Below, in pieces: positions 8,266 through 14,230 of a stretch of DNA of 64,000 nt. The notes beneath the pieces were generated by a model. It saw only the letters and a program-made list of their open reading frames with translations, ran no database searches and was not told the origin of the DNA. The stretch is from positions 792,501-856,500 of the forward strand of contig NC_012691.1 in NCBI RefSeq assembly GCF_000023065.1, in the 5' to 3' direction. Origin of the DNA: Tolumonas auensis DSM 9187 (GTDB lineage: Bacteria; Pseudomonadota; Gammaproteobacteria; Enterobacterales; Aeromonadaceae). Each line of letters opens with the position of its first letter. Position 1 is the stretch's first letter. The translations under genes were made by a program, and so were the position numbers.

Positions 8266-8326
8266 GCGAAACAGGCCCCGGAGGGCCTGTCTGCCGGAGG
8301 TGGTGCTCCGGTACTGATGAGCAGCC
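8266..8326 (+). ncRNA. Hammerhead ribozyme, open stem II type, copy 1
   Basis: All conserved hammerhead bases are present in the order of a type II (stem II open) molecule. GC then GAAA (8268-8271) is followed by stem III (8271-8278 with 8283-8290, loop CGGA). Then comes the cleavage triplet GTC (8289-8291), stem I TGCCGGAG / CTCCGGTA (8292-8299 with 8306-8313, loop GTGGTG), the core CTGATGA (8314-8320) and GCAGCC. A15.1 pairs with U16.1 and the predicted cut is after C8291. Only two stem II pairs (8266-8267 with 8321-8322) are obvious. It lies directly after the HU stop codon, so cleavage would separate the HU mRNA from the next gene. Confidence 0.9.
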
Positions 8327-8355
8327 TAGCAAGCAGTCAAAAGTACGAGGTGATT

Positions 8356-8748
8356 ATGGAGATATTAACTAAGAAAGTAACGAAGAAAGCGCTGATAGCC
8401 CAAACGCTGTTAGACGCTGGGCGTTGGATGTCCGCAGTTGAAATAGCTGAGGTGATCGGGGTTCATAAACGCATGGTGCAATCCGTCATGTCGTATGTGG
8501 TACATGACCCACGGTTCGACATTGACAGCAAGCCGATGCCGAATCCGACCTATACAAAAGGGGTCCCGATGGTCACGTATTACCGGTGTTTTGCAATCTA
8601 TCCCCGCGCACCGAAAATCGTGGTACGCAAAGGGAGTGATGAACAGCCGGCAATTGGGGTATCAGACGGGAGTGTTCAGCATTTATTGAGAACTCACAAC
8701 CCGCTCTGGCATCAGGTTCTGTGCCATCGGTTTGGAGCTGCAGCATGA
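8356..8748 (+). CDS. Winged-helix protein, first gene of the ribozyme-flanked cassette
   Basis: A 130-residue protein from ATG 8356 with GAGGTG upstream. Residues 10-50 look like a winged-helix unit (LLDAGRWMSAVEIAEVIGVHKRMVQ). The C-terminal half is rich in basic and aromatic residues. An in-frame ATG at 8317 lies inside the ribozyme core (CUGAUGA) and would add 13 residues. The gene overlaps the next by ATGA. Confidence 0.7.
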   Translation: MEILTKKVTKKALIAQTLLDAGRWMSAVEIAEVIGVHKRMVQSVMSYVVHDPRFDIDSKPMPNPTYTKGVPMVTYYRCFAIYPRAPKIVVRKGSDEQPAIGVSDGSVQHLLRTHNPLWHQVLCHRFGAAA

Positions 8749-9278
8749 AAGTTGAAAAATCAACGGTCACAAAGGTACGCCTATCTGAGCTGGACAAATT
8801 AGATCCAATAACCGTAATTCTCGAAAATTATGAGCCCGGGAAAGGGAAAATAATCATCGAATGTTACGGTAAAAGCTGGTCATCATTTTGGCCTGCCATG
8901 TCCGGTCGCAGTGTTGAGCAGTTCTTCATTGACTGTGGTGAAGATTATTTAGCTAACAATCTTCAGAGTATGCAAAGCCATATTGATGATGAAGATGCTG
9001 TGCAGGAAATGATTTGGAAAGCCGTTCTTAAATCTCGTCGCAATGGTGATATCAGTGAATTTGATGCCAGAGAAATCTGGGAAAACGCATCCATTGAGAT
9101 GCTTAAGGATGGCTTATCCATGGTTGATTTTGATGTTTGCCAGAAGTTATTTGAAGGACCTTGGTATGAAATAAGCTTCCCCCAGAAGCTAAATCCATCA
9201 TACGTCTATCTGTGTCGAATCATTGTCGCAGTTCAACAAGGACTGAAAGAGTACATCGGAATGAAGGAGGCAGCATGA
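8745..9278 (+). CDS. Unknown protein of the ribozyme-flanked cassette
   Basis: A 177-residue acidic protein starting at ATG 8745 (ATGA overlap with the previous stop). The N-terminal half is beta-rich with a GxCYGKSWSSFW-like pattern; the rest is helical. I recognise no family with certainty, although short proteins of this kind occur in phage early regions. It overlaps the DUF2786 gene by ATGA. Confidence 0.6.
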   Translation: MKVEKSTVTKVRLSELDKLDPITVILENYEPGKGKIIIECYGKSWSSFWPAMSGRSVEQFFIDCGEDYLANNLQSMQSHIDDEDAVQEMIWKAVLKSRRNGDISEFDAREIWENASIEMLKDGLSMVDFDVCQKLFEGPWYEISFPQKLNPSYVYLCRIIVAVQQGLKEYIGMKEAA

Positions 9279-9961
9279 GTAATCAACGGATCTTAGACAA
9301 AATTAAAAAACTCATGGCGCTGGCTAATAGCAGCAACCCACATGAAGCAGCTAATGCGATGCGTAAGGCTCAGGCATTGATGAATGAACATCAGCTTTCA
9401 CAGTCAGATGTTGATTTAAGTTCAATTGCAGAACATGGCGCCAAGATGGCAAATAAAAGCATTAAACAGCCGAAGTGGAGCGTAATGCTGACAACACTAA
9501 TTTGTCGGGCATTTGGTGTTGAAGCTTATATGCGTCACGATATTTTTGATGGTTGTCGCTGCAATTTCATTGGTTTGAATACCAACGTTGAGATAGCAGC
9601 ATATTGCTACACAGTTTTATCAAGACAGCTGCTTAAAGCGCGTCGTGAATACTCAGGAAGCCTGAATAAACGATTGAAAGCCAGCACTAAAACAGCTCGT
9701 GCAGATTTGTTTTGTGAAGGTTGGGTGAGCGGCGTATATCAGCAGGTGACCGATTTATCACCTAATGAAAAAGAGCGGGAATTAATTCGGCTGTTTAAAG
9801 AGCAAAAAATCCCAAATCTTGAAACGGGCAAGGTTCGTGAAGCCAATGGAACATCCAGAGATACCGGCGCTGTTGCTGATGGGTATAAGGCGGGTCGGCA
9901 AGTTAGATTGAATGCAGGTGTTTCTGGTTGTGAGCAAATAAAAATTGGGAGCCATTCATGA
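9275..9961 (+). CDS. DUF2786 domain protein
   Basis: Start ATG 9275 has AAGGAGG before it and gives 228 residues. Residues 1-45 (ILDKIKKLMALANSSNPHEAANAMRKAQ) are the DUF2786 signature, followed by a cysteine-containing region (ICRAFGVEAY, CRCNFIGL) and a helical C-terminus. DUF2786 proteins are frequent in phages and actinobacteria; the function is unknown. It overlaps its downstream neighbour by ATGA. Confidence 0.82.
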   Translation: MSNQRILDKIKKLMALANSSNPHEAANAMRKAQALMNEHQLSQSDVDLSSIAEHGAKMANKSIKQPKWSVMLTTLICRAFGVEAYMRHDIFDGCRCNFIGLNTNVEIAAYCYTVLSRQLLKARREYSGSLNKRLKASTKTARADLFCEGWVSGVYQQVTDLSPNEKERELIRLFKEQKIPNLETGKVREANGTSRDTGAVADGYKAGRQVRLNAGVSGCEQIKIGSHS

Positions 9962-10137
9962 GCAAGATGACGTTTGTATTTGATTATCCTGATGGTCAGG
10001 AACCATCAATCAGTGCAGGGATGACCTACTTAGATGGGAAAATAGTATCTGCTTCATTCAGTGACTTATCTGAAGAAAACGCGAAGTTGGAGGAAAGGAT
10101 TTCTTCGCTTGAAGAGGAGTTAGCCTGGAAAGATTGA
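9958..10137 (+). CDS. Short acidic protein, last gene of the ribozyme-flanked cassette
   Basis: A 59-residue open frame starts at ATG 9958, overlapping the previous stop (ATGAG). It begins MSKMTFVFDYPDGQEP and ends in a coiled-coil-like acidic helix (ENAKLEERISSLEEELAWKD). The overlapping start and the regular codon use support it as real. Its stop lies 3 nt before the second ribozyme. Function unknown. Confidence 0.65.
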   Translation: MSKMTFVFDYPDGQEPSISAGMTYLDGKIVSASFSDLSEENAKLEERISSLEEELAWKD

Positions 10138-10140
10138 TCC

Positions 10141-10199
10141 GCGAAACCGCCTGAAAAGGCGGTCTGCCCGATGTGGTGATCGGGCACTGATGAGCAGCC
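10141..10199 (+). ncRNA. Hammerhead ribozyme, open stem II type, copy 2
   Basis: It has the same architecture as copy 1. GC-GAAA (10141-10146) is followed by stem III ACCGCC / GGCGGT (10146-10151 with 10158-10163, loop TGAAAA). Then come the GTC cleavage triplet (10162-10164), stem I TGCCCGAT / ATCGGGCA (10165-10172 with 10179-10186, loop GTGGTG), the core CTGATGA (10187-10193) and GCAGCC. The predicted cut is after C10164. Compared with copy 1, the stem sequences differ but stay paired, while the core, the stem I loop and GCAGCC are identical. This is strong evidence for selection on RNA structure. Confidence 0.92.
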
Positions 10200-10207
10200 A
10201 CGGCCGT

Positions 10208-10237
10208 GTTGTTCTCCATCCGGAAATAGGAGACAAC
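10208..10237 (+). promoter_or_regulatory. Hairpin that covers a Shine-Dalgarno after ribozyme 2
   Basis: GTTGTTCTCC (10208-10217) can pair with GGAGACAAC (10229-10237), with one bulge. The 3' arm contains the AGGAGA ribosome site (10228-10233) for the ATG at 10242. It may control translation of the short leader and of the coupled gene at 10274. Confidence 0.5.
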
Positions 10238-10241
10238 CAGG

Positions 10242-10286
10242 ATGAAACAGAATATCGAATTGAGGGCTGATATATGGCCCAGGTAG
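10242..10286 (+). CDS. 14-residue leader peptide candidate
   Basis: ATG 10242 lies 8 nt after AGGAGA and encodes MKQNIELRADIWPR before a TAG. The frame overlaps the start of the next gene (ATG 10274), so translation could be coupled. Another short frame (10190-10270, 26 codons) starts inside the ribozyme core and runs through the same region. Neither has an independent motif. Confidence 0.4.
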   Translation: MKQNIELRADIWPR

Positions 10287-10483
10287 TAGATCGCGGAAGT
10301 TATGTCCGCCAAGTTCCCAGCACATGGGAAGAACATCATGCTTTTCACGCGTATATGAAAATGTATTGCGGATTTAACAAAGAGCAGTCAGTTGCCTACG
10401 CCAAAGAACACCTTGGCCCGGCACCTGCGGTCGTGACTGTTAACCAGATAGAGATTGTGCCTGATGACAATGACATTGAGTGA
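10274..10483 (+). CDS. Unknown small phage protein
   Basis: A 69-residue protein (MAQVVDRGSYVRQVPSTWEE) with a helical middle. Its ATG is nested in the 14-codon leader frame and lacks a strong ribosome site of its own, so translational coupling is likely. Its 3' end overlaps the gemA start by 20 nt. Family not recognised. Confidence 0.6.
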   Translation: MAQVVDRGSYVRQVPSTWEEHHAFHAYMKMYCGFNKEQSVAYAKEHLGPAPAVVTVNQIEIVPDDNDIE

Positions 10484-11054
10484 GAAACGTCAGCAGCTTA
10501 TCCGGCTGATCCATGTCGCCAAGCGGGAATTAAAACTGACTGATGATGCGTATCGTGCTGCGCTGGCTGGTGCGGCGAACGGCAAGGAAAGCAGCGCAGA
10601 TATGAATCTGAAAGAGCTGGAAGCCGTAATGACCGTATTGAAAAATGCAGGATTTAAACACCAGTTAAAGCGCAATCAAAAACGTTTAAGCCCTAAAGGC
10701 GACACCCGGGTTAAAACGGATGAGATCAGCAAAATCAGGGCTGTCTGGATAACTATGTTTAAACAGAAATTATTGCGTGATGGGAGTGAATCCGCTTTAA
10801 ACAGCTACGTTAAACGGATGACCATTCAATTAAACAATGGTGCCGGTGTTGATGATGTCGCCTGGCTAAATAGCTATTTGGCCGTAAAGGTTCTGGAATC
10901 GCTTAAAAACTGGCACCGCCGGTTAATGATTGACGCTATCAAATCTGCTGGCAGAGCGATCCCATTTGACCCAATAAAGAGACGAGCAGGAGGCTATGAG
11001 CAAATCTGCGATGTCTATGATGTGATGATTATTGAACTGTCACGAACGCATTAA
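10464..11054 (+). CDS. gemA: GemA-like regulatory protein (Mu gp16 family)
   Basis: 196 residues from ATG 10464 (MTMTLSEKRQQLIRLIHVAK). The N-terminal helix block, the KLTDDAYRAALAG segment and the SADMNLKELEAVM segment match the GemA/DUF1018 family, present in nearly all Mu-like phages. Mu GemA affects host gene expression and DNA supercoiling in the middle phase. The family also has a C-terminal helical domain, seen here after about residue 80. It is the last gene before a terminator. Confidence 0.88.
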   Translation: MTMTLSEKRQQLIRLIHVAKRELKLTDDAYRAALAGAANGKESSADMNLKELEAVMTVLKNAGFKHQLKRNQKRLSPKGDTRVKTDEISKIRAVWITMFKQKLLRDGSESALNSYVKRMTIQLNNGAGVDDVAWLNSYLAVKVLESLKNWHRRLMIDAIKSAGRAIPFDPIKRRAGGYEQICDVYDVMIIELSRTH

Positions 11055-11077
11055 CTAAACCTTACTGTCATAACTTC

Positions 11078-11105
11078 AATCCCGCTTTTACGCGGGATTT
11101 TGTTT
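11078..11105 (+). terminator. Terminator of the early operon
   Basis: Stem AATCCCGC / GCGGGATT (11078-11085 with 11092-11099), six-base loop, then a T-rich tail. It lies 23 nt after the gemA-like stop and separates the early operon from the mor gene. Confidence 0.75.
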
Positions 11106-11141
11106 ATAATGTGCTCACTGACTGTATAAAAGATCAGTGAG
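11105..11141 (+). promoter_or_regulatory. Middle promoter and operator for mor
   Basis: A TATAAT -10 box at 11105-11110 has no good -35 partner, which suggests an activated promoter. It is followed by a perfect 8-bp inverted repeat CTCACTGA / TCAGTGAG (11114-11121 and 11134-11141) with a 12-nt spacer. The repeat ends 3 nt before the GCGGAG ribosome site of mor, so it may be a protein operator or an mRNA hairpin affecting mor translation. Confidence 0.5.
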
Positions 11142-11149
11142 GTGCGGAG

Positions 11150-11572
11150 ATGAATACACAAAACGATTTATTTGCTCATGACCATGATTCGGTGAGTCAG
11201 TTGCTGGATCAGATGGGGCAGATCCCAACGCCTGAACTAAAGGCAAAGTGGCCGAAGAGCCTGGCTGAATTATGTGATGTGCTGGCCCATGAACTTATCA
11301 GGCAGAAACACACCAAGGATGAGGCCGGATTATTGGCCGGTAAACTGGCGGCGGCGCTGGCCCATTACATGGGCGGCCGTGCTGTTTATCTGCCGACGGG
11401 TGACACGCTCTTCCAGGCATTGCGTAACAATGCGATTTATAACGAGTGGAAGGGGAATAATATTGATGACCTTTCACGTAAATATGGTCTGAGCAACCCG
11501 CAGATCTATGCCATTATTGCCGAACAGCGGGTGTTGCATCGTAAACGGCACCAGCCAGATATGTTCGAATAA
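11150..11572 (+). CDS. mor: Mor-type middle transcription activator
   Basis: A 140-residue protein of the Mor/C family. The N-terminal dimerisation part holds the WPKSLAELCDVLAHELIRQ segment, followed by AGLLAGKLAAALAHYMGGRAVYLPTGD and a C-terminal HTH (NIDDLSRKYGLSNPQIYAII). Mor and C activate middle and late promoters in Mu. Only one family member is seen in this phage, so this protein may also drive the late promoters, which is inference. It has its own upstream promoter region and a downstream terminator. Confidence 0.92.
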   Translation: MNTQNDLFAHDHDSVSQLLDQMGQIPTPELKAKWPKSLAELCDVLAHELIRQKHTKDEAGLLAGKLAAALAHYMGGRAVYLPTGDTLFQALRNNAIYNEWKGNNIDDLSRKYGLSNPQIYAIIAEQRVLHRKRHQPDMFE

Positions 11573-11594
11573 TGATCCGTGTCAAATGAACATC

Positions 11595-11622
11595 AAACCC
11601 TGCTACGGCGGGGTTTATTTTT
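11595..11622 (+). terminator. Terminator after mor
   Basis: Stem AAACCCTGC / GCGGGGTTT (11595-11603 with 11608-11616; one T-G pair), loop TACG, followed by ATTTTTT. A strong intrinsic terminator between mor and the secreted cargo gene. Confidence 0.85.
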
Positions 11623-11678
11623 TATCCAATAGCGAATAAAACTTACATTAATTTGCACTCAGTTATGGATGATTGAAT

Positions 11679-12158
11679 ATGAAAGTGTATTTGTTCGCGT
11701 TAGCTCTTTTGTCATTACCTGTATCAGCGGGTCAAATATATCAGTGTGGTAATTCATTTCAGGATAGACCTTGTGCGGGATCTGCCCCCGCGAAAGTCGT
11801 TGGCGAGTATGAGCCTGAAAAAATGTCAGAAGAAGAAATTAAGGCCAAACAGGAAGAGCTAAATAAATTAGAACAACAAACAGACGCGGATATTAAGGCT
11901 CGTTATGATGCAGAAGTAGCCGCAGCTGAAAAATCCAGAGCCGCATCTTATCAATATACGAAGTCGATAAAAGCAGTTAGGAATAATCAAATTGTTATGG
12001 GGATGACCAAAAGCGATGTTATTAAATCGTGGGGGAGCCCTGACCATATTAATGAAACAGTAACTAATGCTGGCTCAAGTCAGCAATGGGTATATTTCAC
12101 ACCAAACGGCCGACAATATGTTTATGTTACTAACGGTGTTGTTACCGGCTGGAATTAA
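11679..12158 (+). CDS. Secreted DUF4124-type protein with BamE-like C-terminus, phage cargo gene
   Basis: 159 residues from ATG 11679. A signal peptide (MKVYLFALALLSLPVSA, cleavage before GQ) leads to a short DUF4124-like segment (IYQCGNSFQDRPC), then a charged coiled coil (about 45-95). A C-terminal SmpA/OmlA (BamE)-like fold follows, with GMTKSDVIKSWGSPD and YVYVTNGVVTGW. It is monocistronic, lying between terminators at 11595-11622 and 12195-12241, and is AT-richer than its neighbours. This is the usual position and style of a moron, a gene useful to the lysogen rather than to the phage. An in-frame TTG at 11673 is an alternative start. Confidence 0.7.
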   Translation: MKVYLFALALLSLPVSAGQIYQCGNSFQDRPCAGSAPAKVVGEYEPEKMSEEEIKAKQEELNKLEQQTDADIKARYDAEVAAAEKSRAASYQYTKSIKAVRNNQIVMGMTKSDVIKSWGSPDHINETVTNAGSSQQWVYFTPNGRQYVYVTNGVVTGWN

Positions 12159-12166
12159 AAAATTCA

Positions 12167-12189
12167 TGTAACCCGCCATAAACCCGCCC
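12167..12189 (+). promoter_or_regulatory. Late promoter motif, copy A (lysis/head operon)
   Basis: TGTA, six bases, then CATAAACCCGCCC. Related copies stand at 20137, 24242 and 27762, each 23-52 nt before a structural or lysis gene. In Mu the late promoters also precede lys, I and P and depend on the activator C. The motif contains two TAA(A)CCCGCC half-sites about one helical turn apart. Activator binding is inference. Confidence 0.65.
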
Positions 12190-12194
12190 AAATC

Positions 12195-12241
12195 AAGCCC
12201 CCGGTTACGCTGTCACTATCGAGCGTATCGGGGGCTTTTTT
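12195..12241 (+). terminator. Terminator that overlaps the late promoter region
   Basis: AAGCCCCCG (12195-12203) pairs with CGGGGGCTT (12229-12237), with a 25-nt loop and a T-tract reaching 12241. It should end transcription of the DUF4124 gene. The late motif lies just upstream, so transcripts that start in the loop region would avoid folding it. The endolysin ATG follows immediately. Confidence 0.6.
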
Positions 12242-12787
12242 ATGTTTCAGTCAGCAATGGATTTCCTGTTTAGTGCCGAAGGCGGCTATGGGAACGACTC
12301 AATAGACCGTGGTGGTGAAACAAAATACGGCATATCAGATAAACGTGATGGTCTGGCAGATGGCCTGACCGATGTTGATGGTGATTGCCGGCCTGATACG
12401 GCTATTAAACAGCTGACTAAACAGCAGGCAGAGAAGATTTATTACCGCGATTATTGGTTGGCGGCTCATTGCGATGAAATAGCTGTTGCTGCCCCAAAAT
12501 TGGCGATCGTGATGATGGATGCTGCTGTTAATCATGGCGTTGTCACAGCAAAACGATTACTGCAACGAGCAGCTAAGGTCAAAGAAGACGGCGTGATCGG
12601 CCCGAAAACCATCGGTGTTATTGCGCTACGTGGTGACGTTCTGGCGGGCATTCTGCTTGATGTCCGGGAATCATATTATCGTGCCATCGTCGTCAATAAC
12701 CCATCACAAAGCCGCTTTCTACGCGGCTGGCTTAAACGTTTAGGCGACCTCAGTAAATTCATTCTCTCAGTGAAGCAGGAAGGCTGA
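12242..12787 (+). CDS. Endolysin, glycoside hydrolase family 108
   Basis: 181 residues. The N-terminal catalytic motif SAEGGY (E13 is the expected catalytic acid), then RGGETKYGIS, and a C-terminal peptidoglycan-binding-like segment (KEDGVIGPKTIG) are typical of GH108 muramidases such as phage N-acetylmuramidases. It degrades the cell wall at lysis. No signal peptide is seen, so export would depend on the holin. The ATG directly follows a T-tract and no proper Shine-Dalgarno is visible except the GGGGG of the hairpin arm. Confidence 0.92.
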   Translation: MFQSAMDFLFSAEGGYGNDSIDRGGETKYGISDKRDGLADGLTDVDGDCRPDTAIKQLTKQQAEKIYYRDYWLAAHCDEIAVAAPKLAIVMMDAAVNHGVVTAKRLLQRAAKVKEDGVIGPKTIGVIALRGDVLAGILLDVRESYYRAIVVNNPSQSRFLRGWLKRLGDLSKFILSVKQEG

Positions 12788-12788
12788 T

Positions 12789-13031
12789 ATGCCAACGCCT
12801 GCTGAATACGCTATTCATTTTAACGTTCCGGAACTGAAGAATCAGTATTACCTCGATTGTTTTATTTCCGGCAGAAAGGCGCGGTTTGTTGCCGAATCAG
12901 CCGATGCCATTCCGTTATATAGCCACGACAAAACCCGGCAATCCCTTTTCACCAAAGGGTGGAACAGTGTGACTGAAATCGACCTGCTCCGCCGCCGTCA
13001 GAAACAGAAGGAGCAGGAACATGGACACTAA
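12789..13031 (+). CDS. Unknown lysis-region protein
   Basis: An 80-residue basic protein, 1 nt after the endolysin stop and overlapping the holin candidate by 11 nt. It has no transmembrane segment. The opening (PAEYAIHFNVPELKNQYY) is not assigned to a family I know. Its position suggests a lysis accessory or a small regulator. Confidence 0.55.
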   Translation: MPTPAEYAIHFNVPELKNQYYLDCFISGRKARFVAESADAIPLYSHDKTRQSLFTKGWNSVTEIDLLRRRQKQKEQEHGH

Positions 13032-13299
13032 AGAAATCATGAAAACAGCGGCAACGGTAGCCAATGCTGTATCCACCACAACCACTGCATTTACTGAAAG
13101 TAAACCCTGGTATCAGTCAAAAACCATCTGGGGTGGTGCGGTTGCGGTTGGTGCTGCGATTGGTGGTGTGTTTGGTTTGCCGCTCGACCCGGCAACACAA
13201 CAGGGGCTGGTTGAAGTCTTGTGTGTGTTAGGTGGTGGGGTCGGCGGTTTGCTGGCAATCATTGGCCGTTTACAGGCCCAGCATAAGGTGGGCCGCTGA
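13021..13299 (+). CDS. Holin candidate
   Basis: 92 residues with two hydrophobic segments (about 43-62, GGAVAVGAAIGGVFGLPL; and about 69-87, VEVLCVLGGGVGGLLAII), a polar N-terminus and a basic C-terminus. The size, glycine-rich membrane segments and location right after the endolysin fit a class II holin. Proof would need function, and other small membrane proteins are present nearby. Confidence 0.7.
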   Translation: MDTKEIMKTAATVANAVSTTTTAFTESKPWYQSKTIWGGAVAVGAAIGGVFGLPLDPATQQGLVEVLCVLGGGVGGLLAIIGRLQAQHKVGR

Positions 13300-13529
13300 T
13301 GTCTGATGTGGTTGATAGAGCAAACGATCTGGTTCAGCAACGGCTGGATGATGAGATGGCCCGGCGACATCGGGATGTAGAGAAGCCATTAGTGATCCAT
13401 CGGTTTTGTTTCGATTGCGAACAGCCGATCCCTGCCGAACGTCTTGCATCAATTCAGTCTGCGAAACGATGTGTTGAATGCCAGGCGTTATTTGAAGAGC
13501 AGGAGGCCATCCGTGCTGGACGTCGTTAA
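13299..13529 (+). CDS. TraR/DksA-type zinc finger protein
   Basis: 76 residues. C-terminal zinc finger CFDCEQPIPAERL...CVEC follows a helical acidic N-terminus, as in phage-borne TraR/DksA relatives (e.g. the Mu C4-type zinc finger gene between lys and the packaging genes). These can bind RNA polymerase in the secondary channel. Start overlaps the previous stop (TGATG). Confidence 0.85.
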   Translation: MSDVVDRANDLVQQRLDDEMARRHRDVEKPLVIHRFCFDCEQPIPAERLASIQSAKRCVECQALFEEQEAIRAGRR

Positions 13530-13815
13530 AACATTCTGGCCTCTGATTGCTGCCGCCGTGTCGCTTTTGTCACTGGTTATTCAGACATTGCTGGTTAAGA
13601 CCTACGCCAAACGTGAAGACGTGATTCTGCTGCAAAACAGAATGACTTCGGCGGAGCAGAAGATATCCGGGCTGCCCAGTGAAGGCGACTTACACAAACT
13701 TCAACTGGAAATCAGTGAGCTGCGCGGTGAGTTAAGAGAGGTTCGCCCGGAGTTGGCACAGCTGCGACGTCTCAGTGATTTGCTGTTGGAAAATGAACTG
13801 AAGGAAAAATCATGA
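13513..13815 (+). CDS. DUF2730 family membrane/coiled-coil protein
   Basis: Start GTG 13513 lies 6 nt after AGGAGG and gives 100 residues. A membrane segment (FWPLIAAAVSLLSLVIQTLLV) is followed by a long coiled coil (residues 35-95). The family occurs in Mu-like phages between lysis and packaging genes. The topology resembles an inner-membrane spanin (Rz-type), which is a possible role. It overlaps the neighbouring genes on both sides. Confidence 0.75.
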   Translation: MLDVVKTFWPLIAAAVSLLSLVIQTLLVKTYAKREDVILLQNRMTSAEQKISGLPSEGDLHKLQLEISELRGELREVRPELAQLRRLSDLLLENELKEKS

Positions 13816-14102
13816 TGAAAGATTTACTGGATGCTGACCAGCGCCTTGTGATCCTGCGTTCTCTGGTTGATGCCGGTGGTGAAGCCAATGAATCAATTCT
13901 GCAGGATTGCCTGGATGTTTTTGGGCATCGGGTCAGCCGTGATCAGGTTCGTACTCATATCACCTGGCTGGCAGAGCAAGGTTTGGTTGTTATCGAAAAC
14001 ATTGGCAGCTATATGGTCGCAAATCTGACAGGGCGTGGACAGGACGTATCTGAGGGCCGATCAGCTGTTCCTGGTGTGAAAAAGCCTCGGCCTCGGGGGT
14101 GA
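13812..14102 (+). CDS. ArsR-like phage protein (VpaChn25_0724 family, Mu gp26-type)
   Basis: 96 residues. The sequence DADQRLVILRSLVDAGGEANESILQDCLD and the ending GVKKPRPRG match the VpaChn25_0724 family, conserved immediately before the small terminase in Mu-like phages. It has a winged-helix-like pattern (HITWLAEQGLVVIENI). The exact role is unknown. It starts at the ATGATGA overlap with the previous gene. Confidence 0.82.
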   Translation: MMKDLLDADQRLVILRSLVDAGGEANESILQDCLDVFGHRVSRDQVRTHITWLAEQGLVVIENIGSYMVANLTGRGQDVSEGRSAVPGVKKPRPRG

Positions 14103-14104
14103 GT

Positions 14105-14230
14105 ATGAAATTTTTGATCCTGGCTTATATAACCGTTTTATTCCTTTATGCGGTTGACACTATCGGCACCGGCTACAGCTTTGCAGGAGAACAATGTGGA
14201 CGACAAACCAACTCGCGGCAGAGCCAGTAA
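14105..14230 (+). CDS. Short single-span membrane protein
   Basis: A 41-residue frame from ATG 14105, with GGGGTGAG just upstream, encodes one hydrophobic segment (MKFLILAYITVLFLYAV) and a polar tail. It starts 2 nt after the preceding stop and overlaps the next gene by 35 nt in another frame. Too short for homology judgement. It could be a second holin, an Rz1-like component (although no lipobox cysteine is present) or non-functional. Confidence 0.45.
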   Translation: MKFLILAYITVLFLYAVDTIGTGYSFAGEQCGRQTNSRQSQ

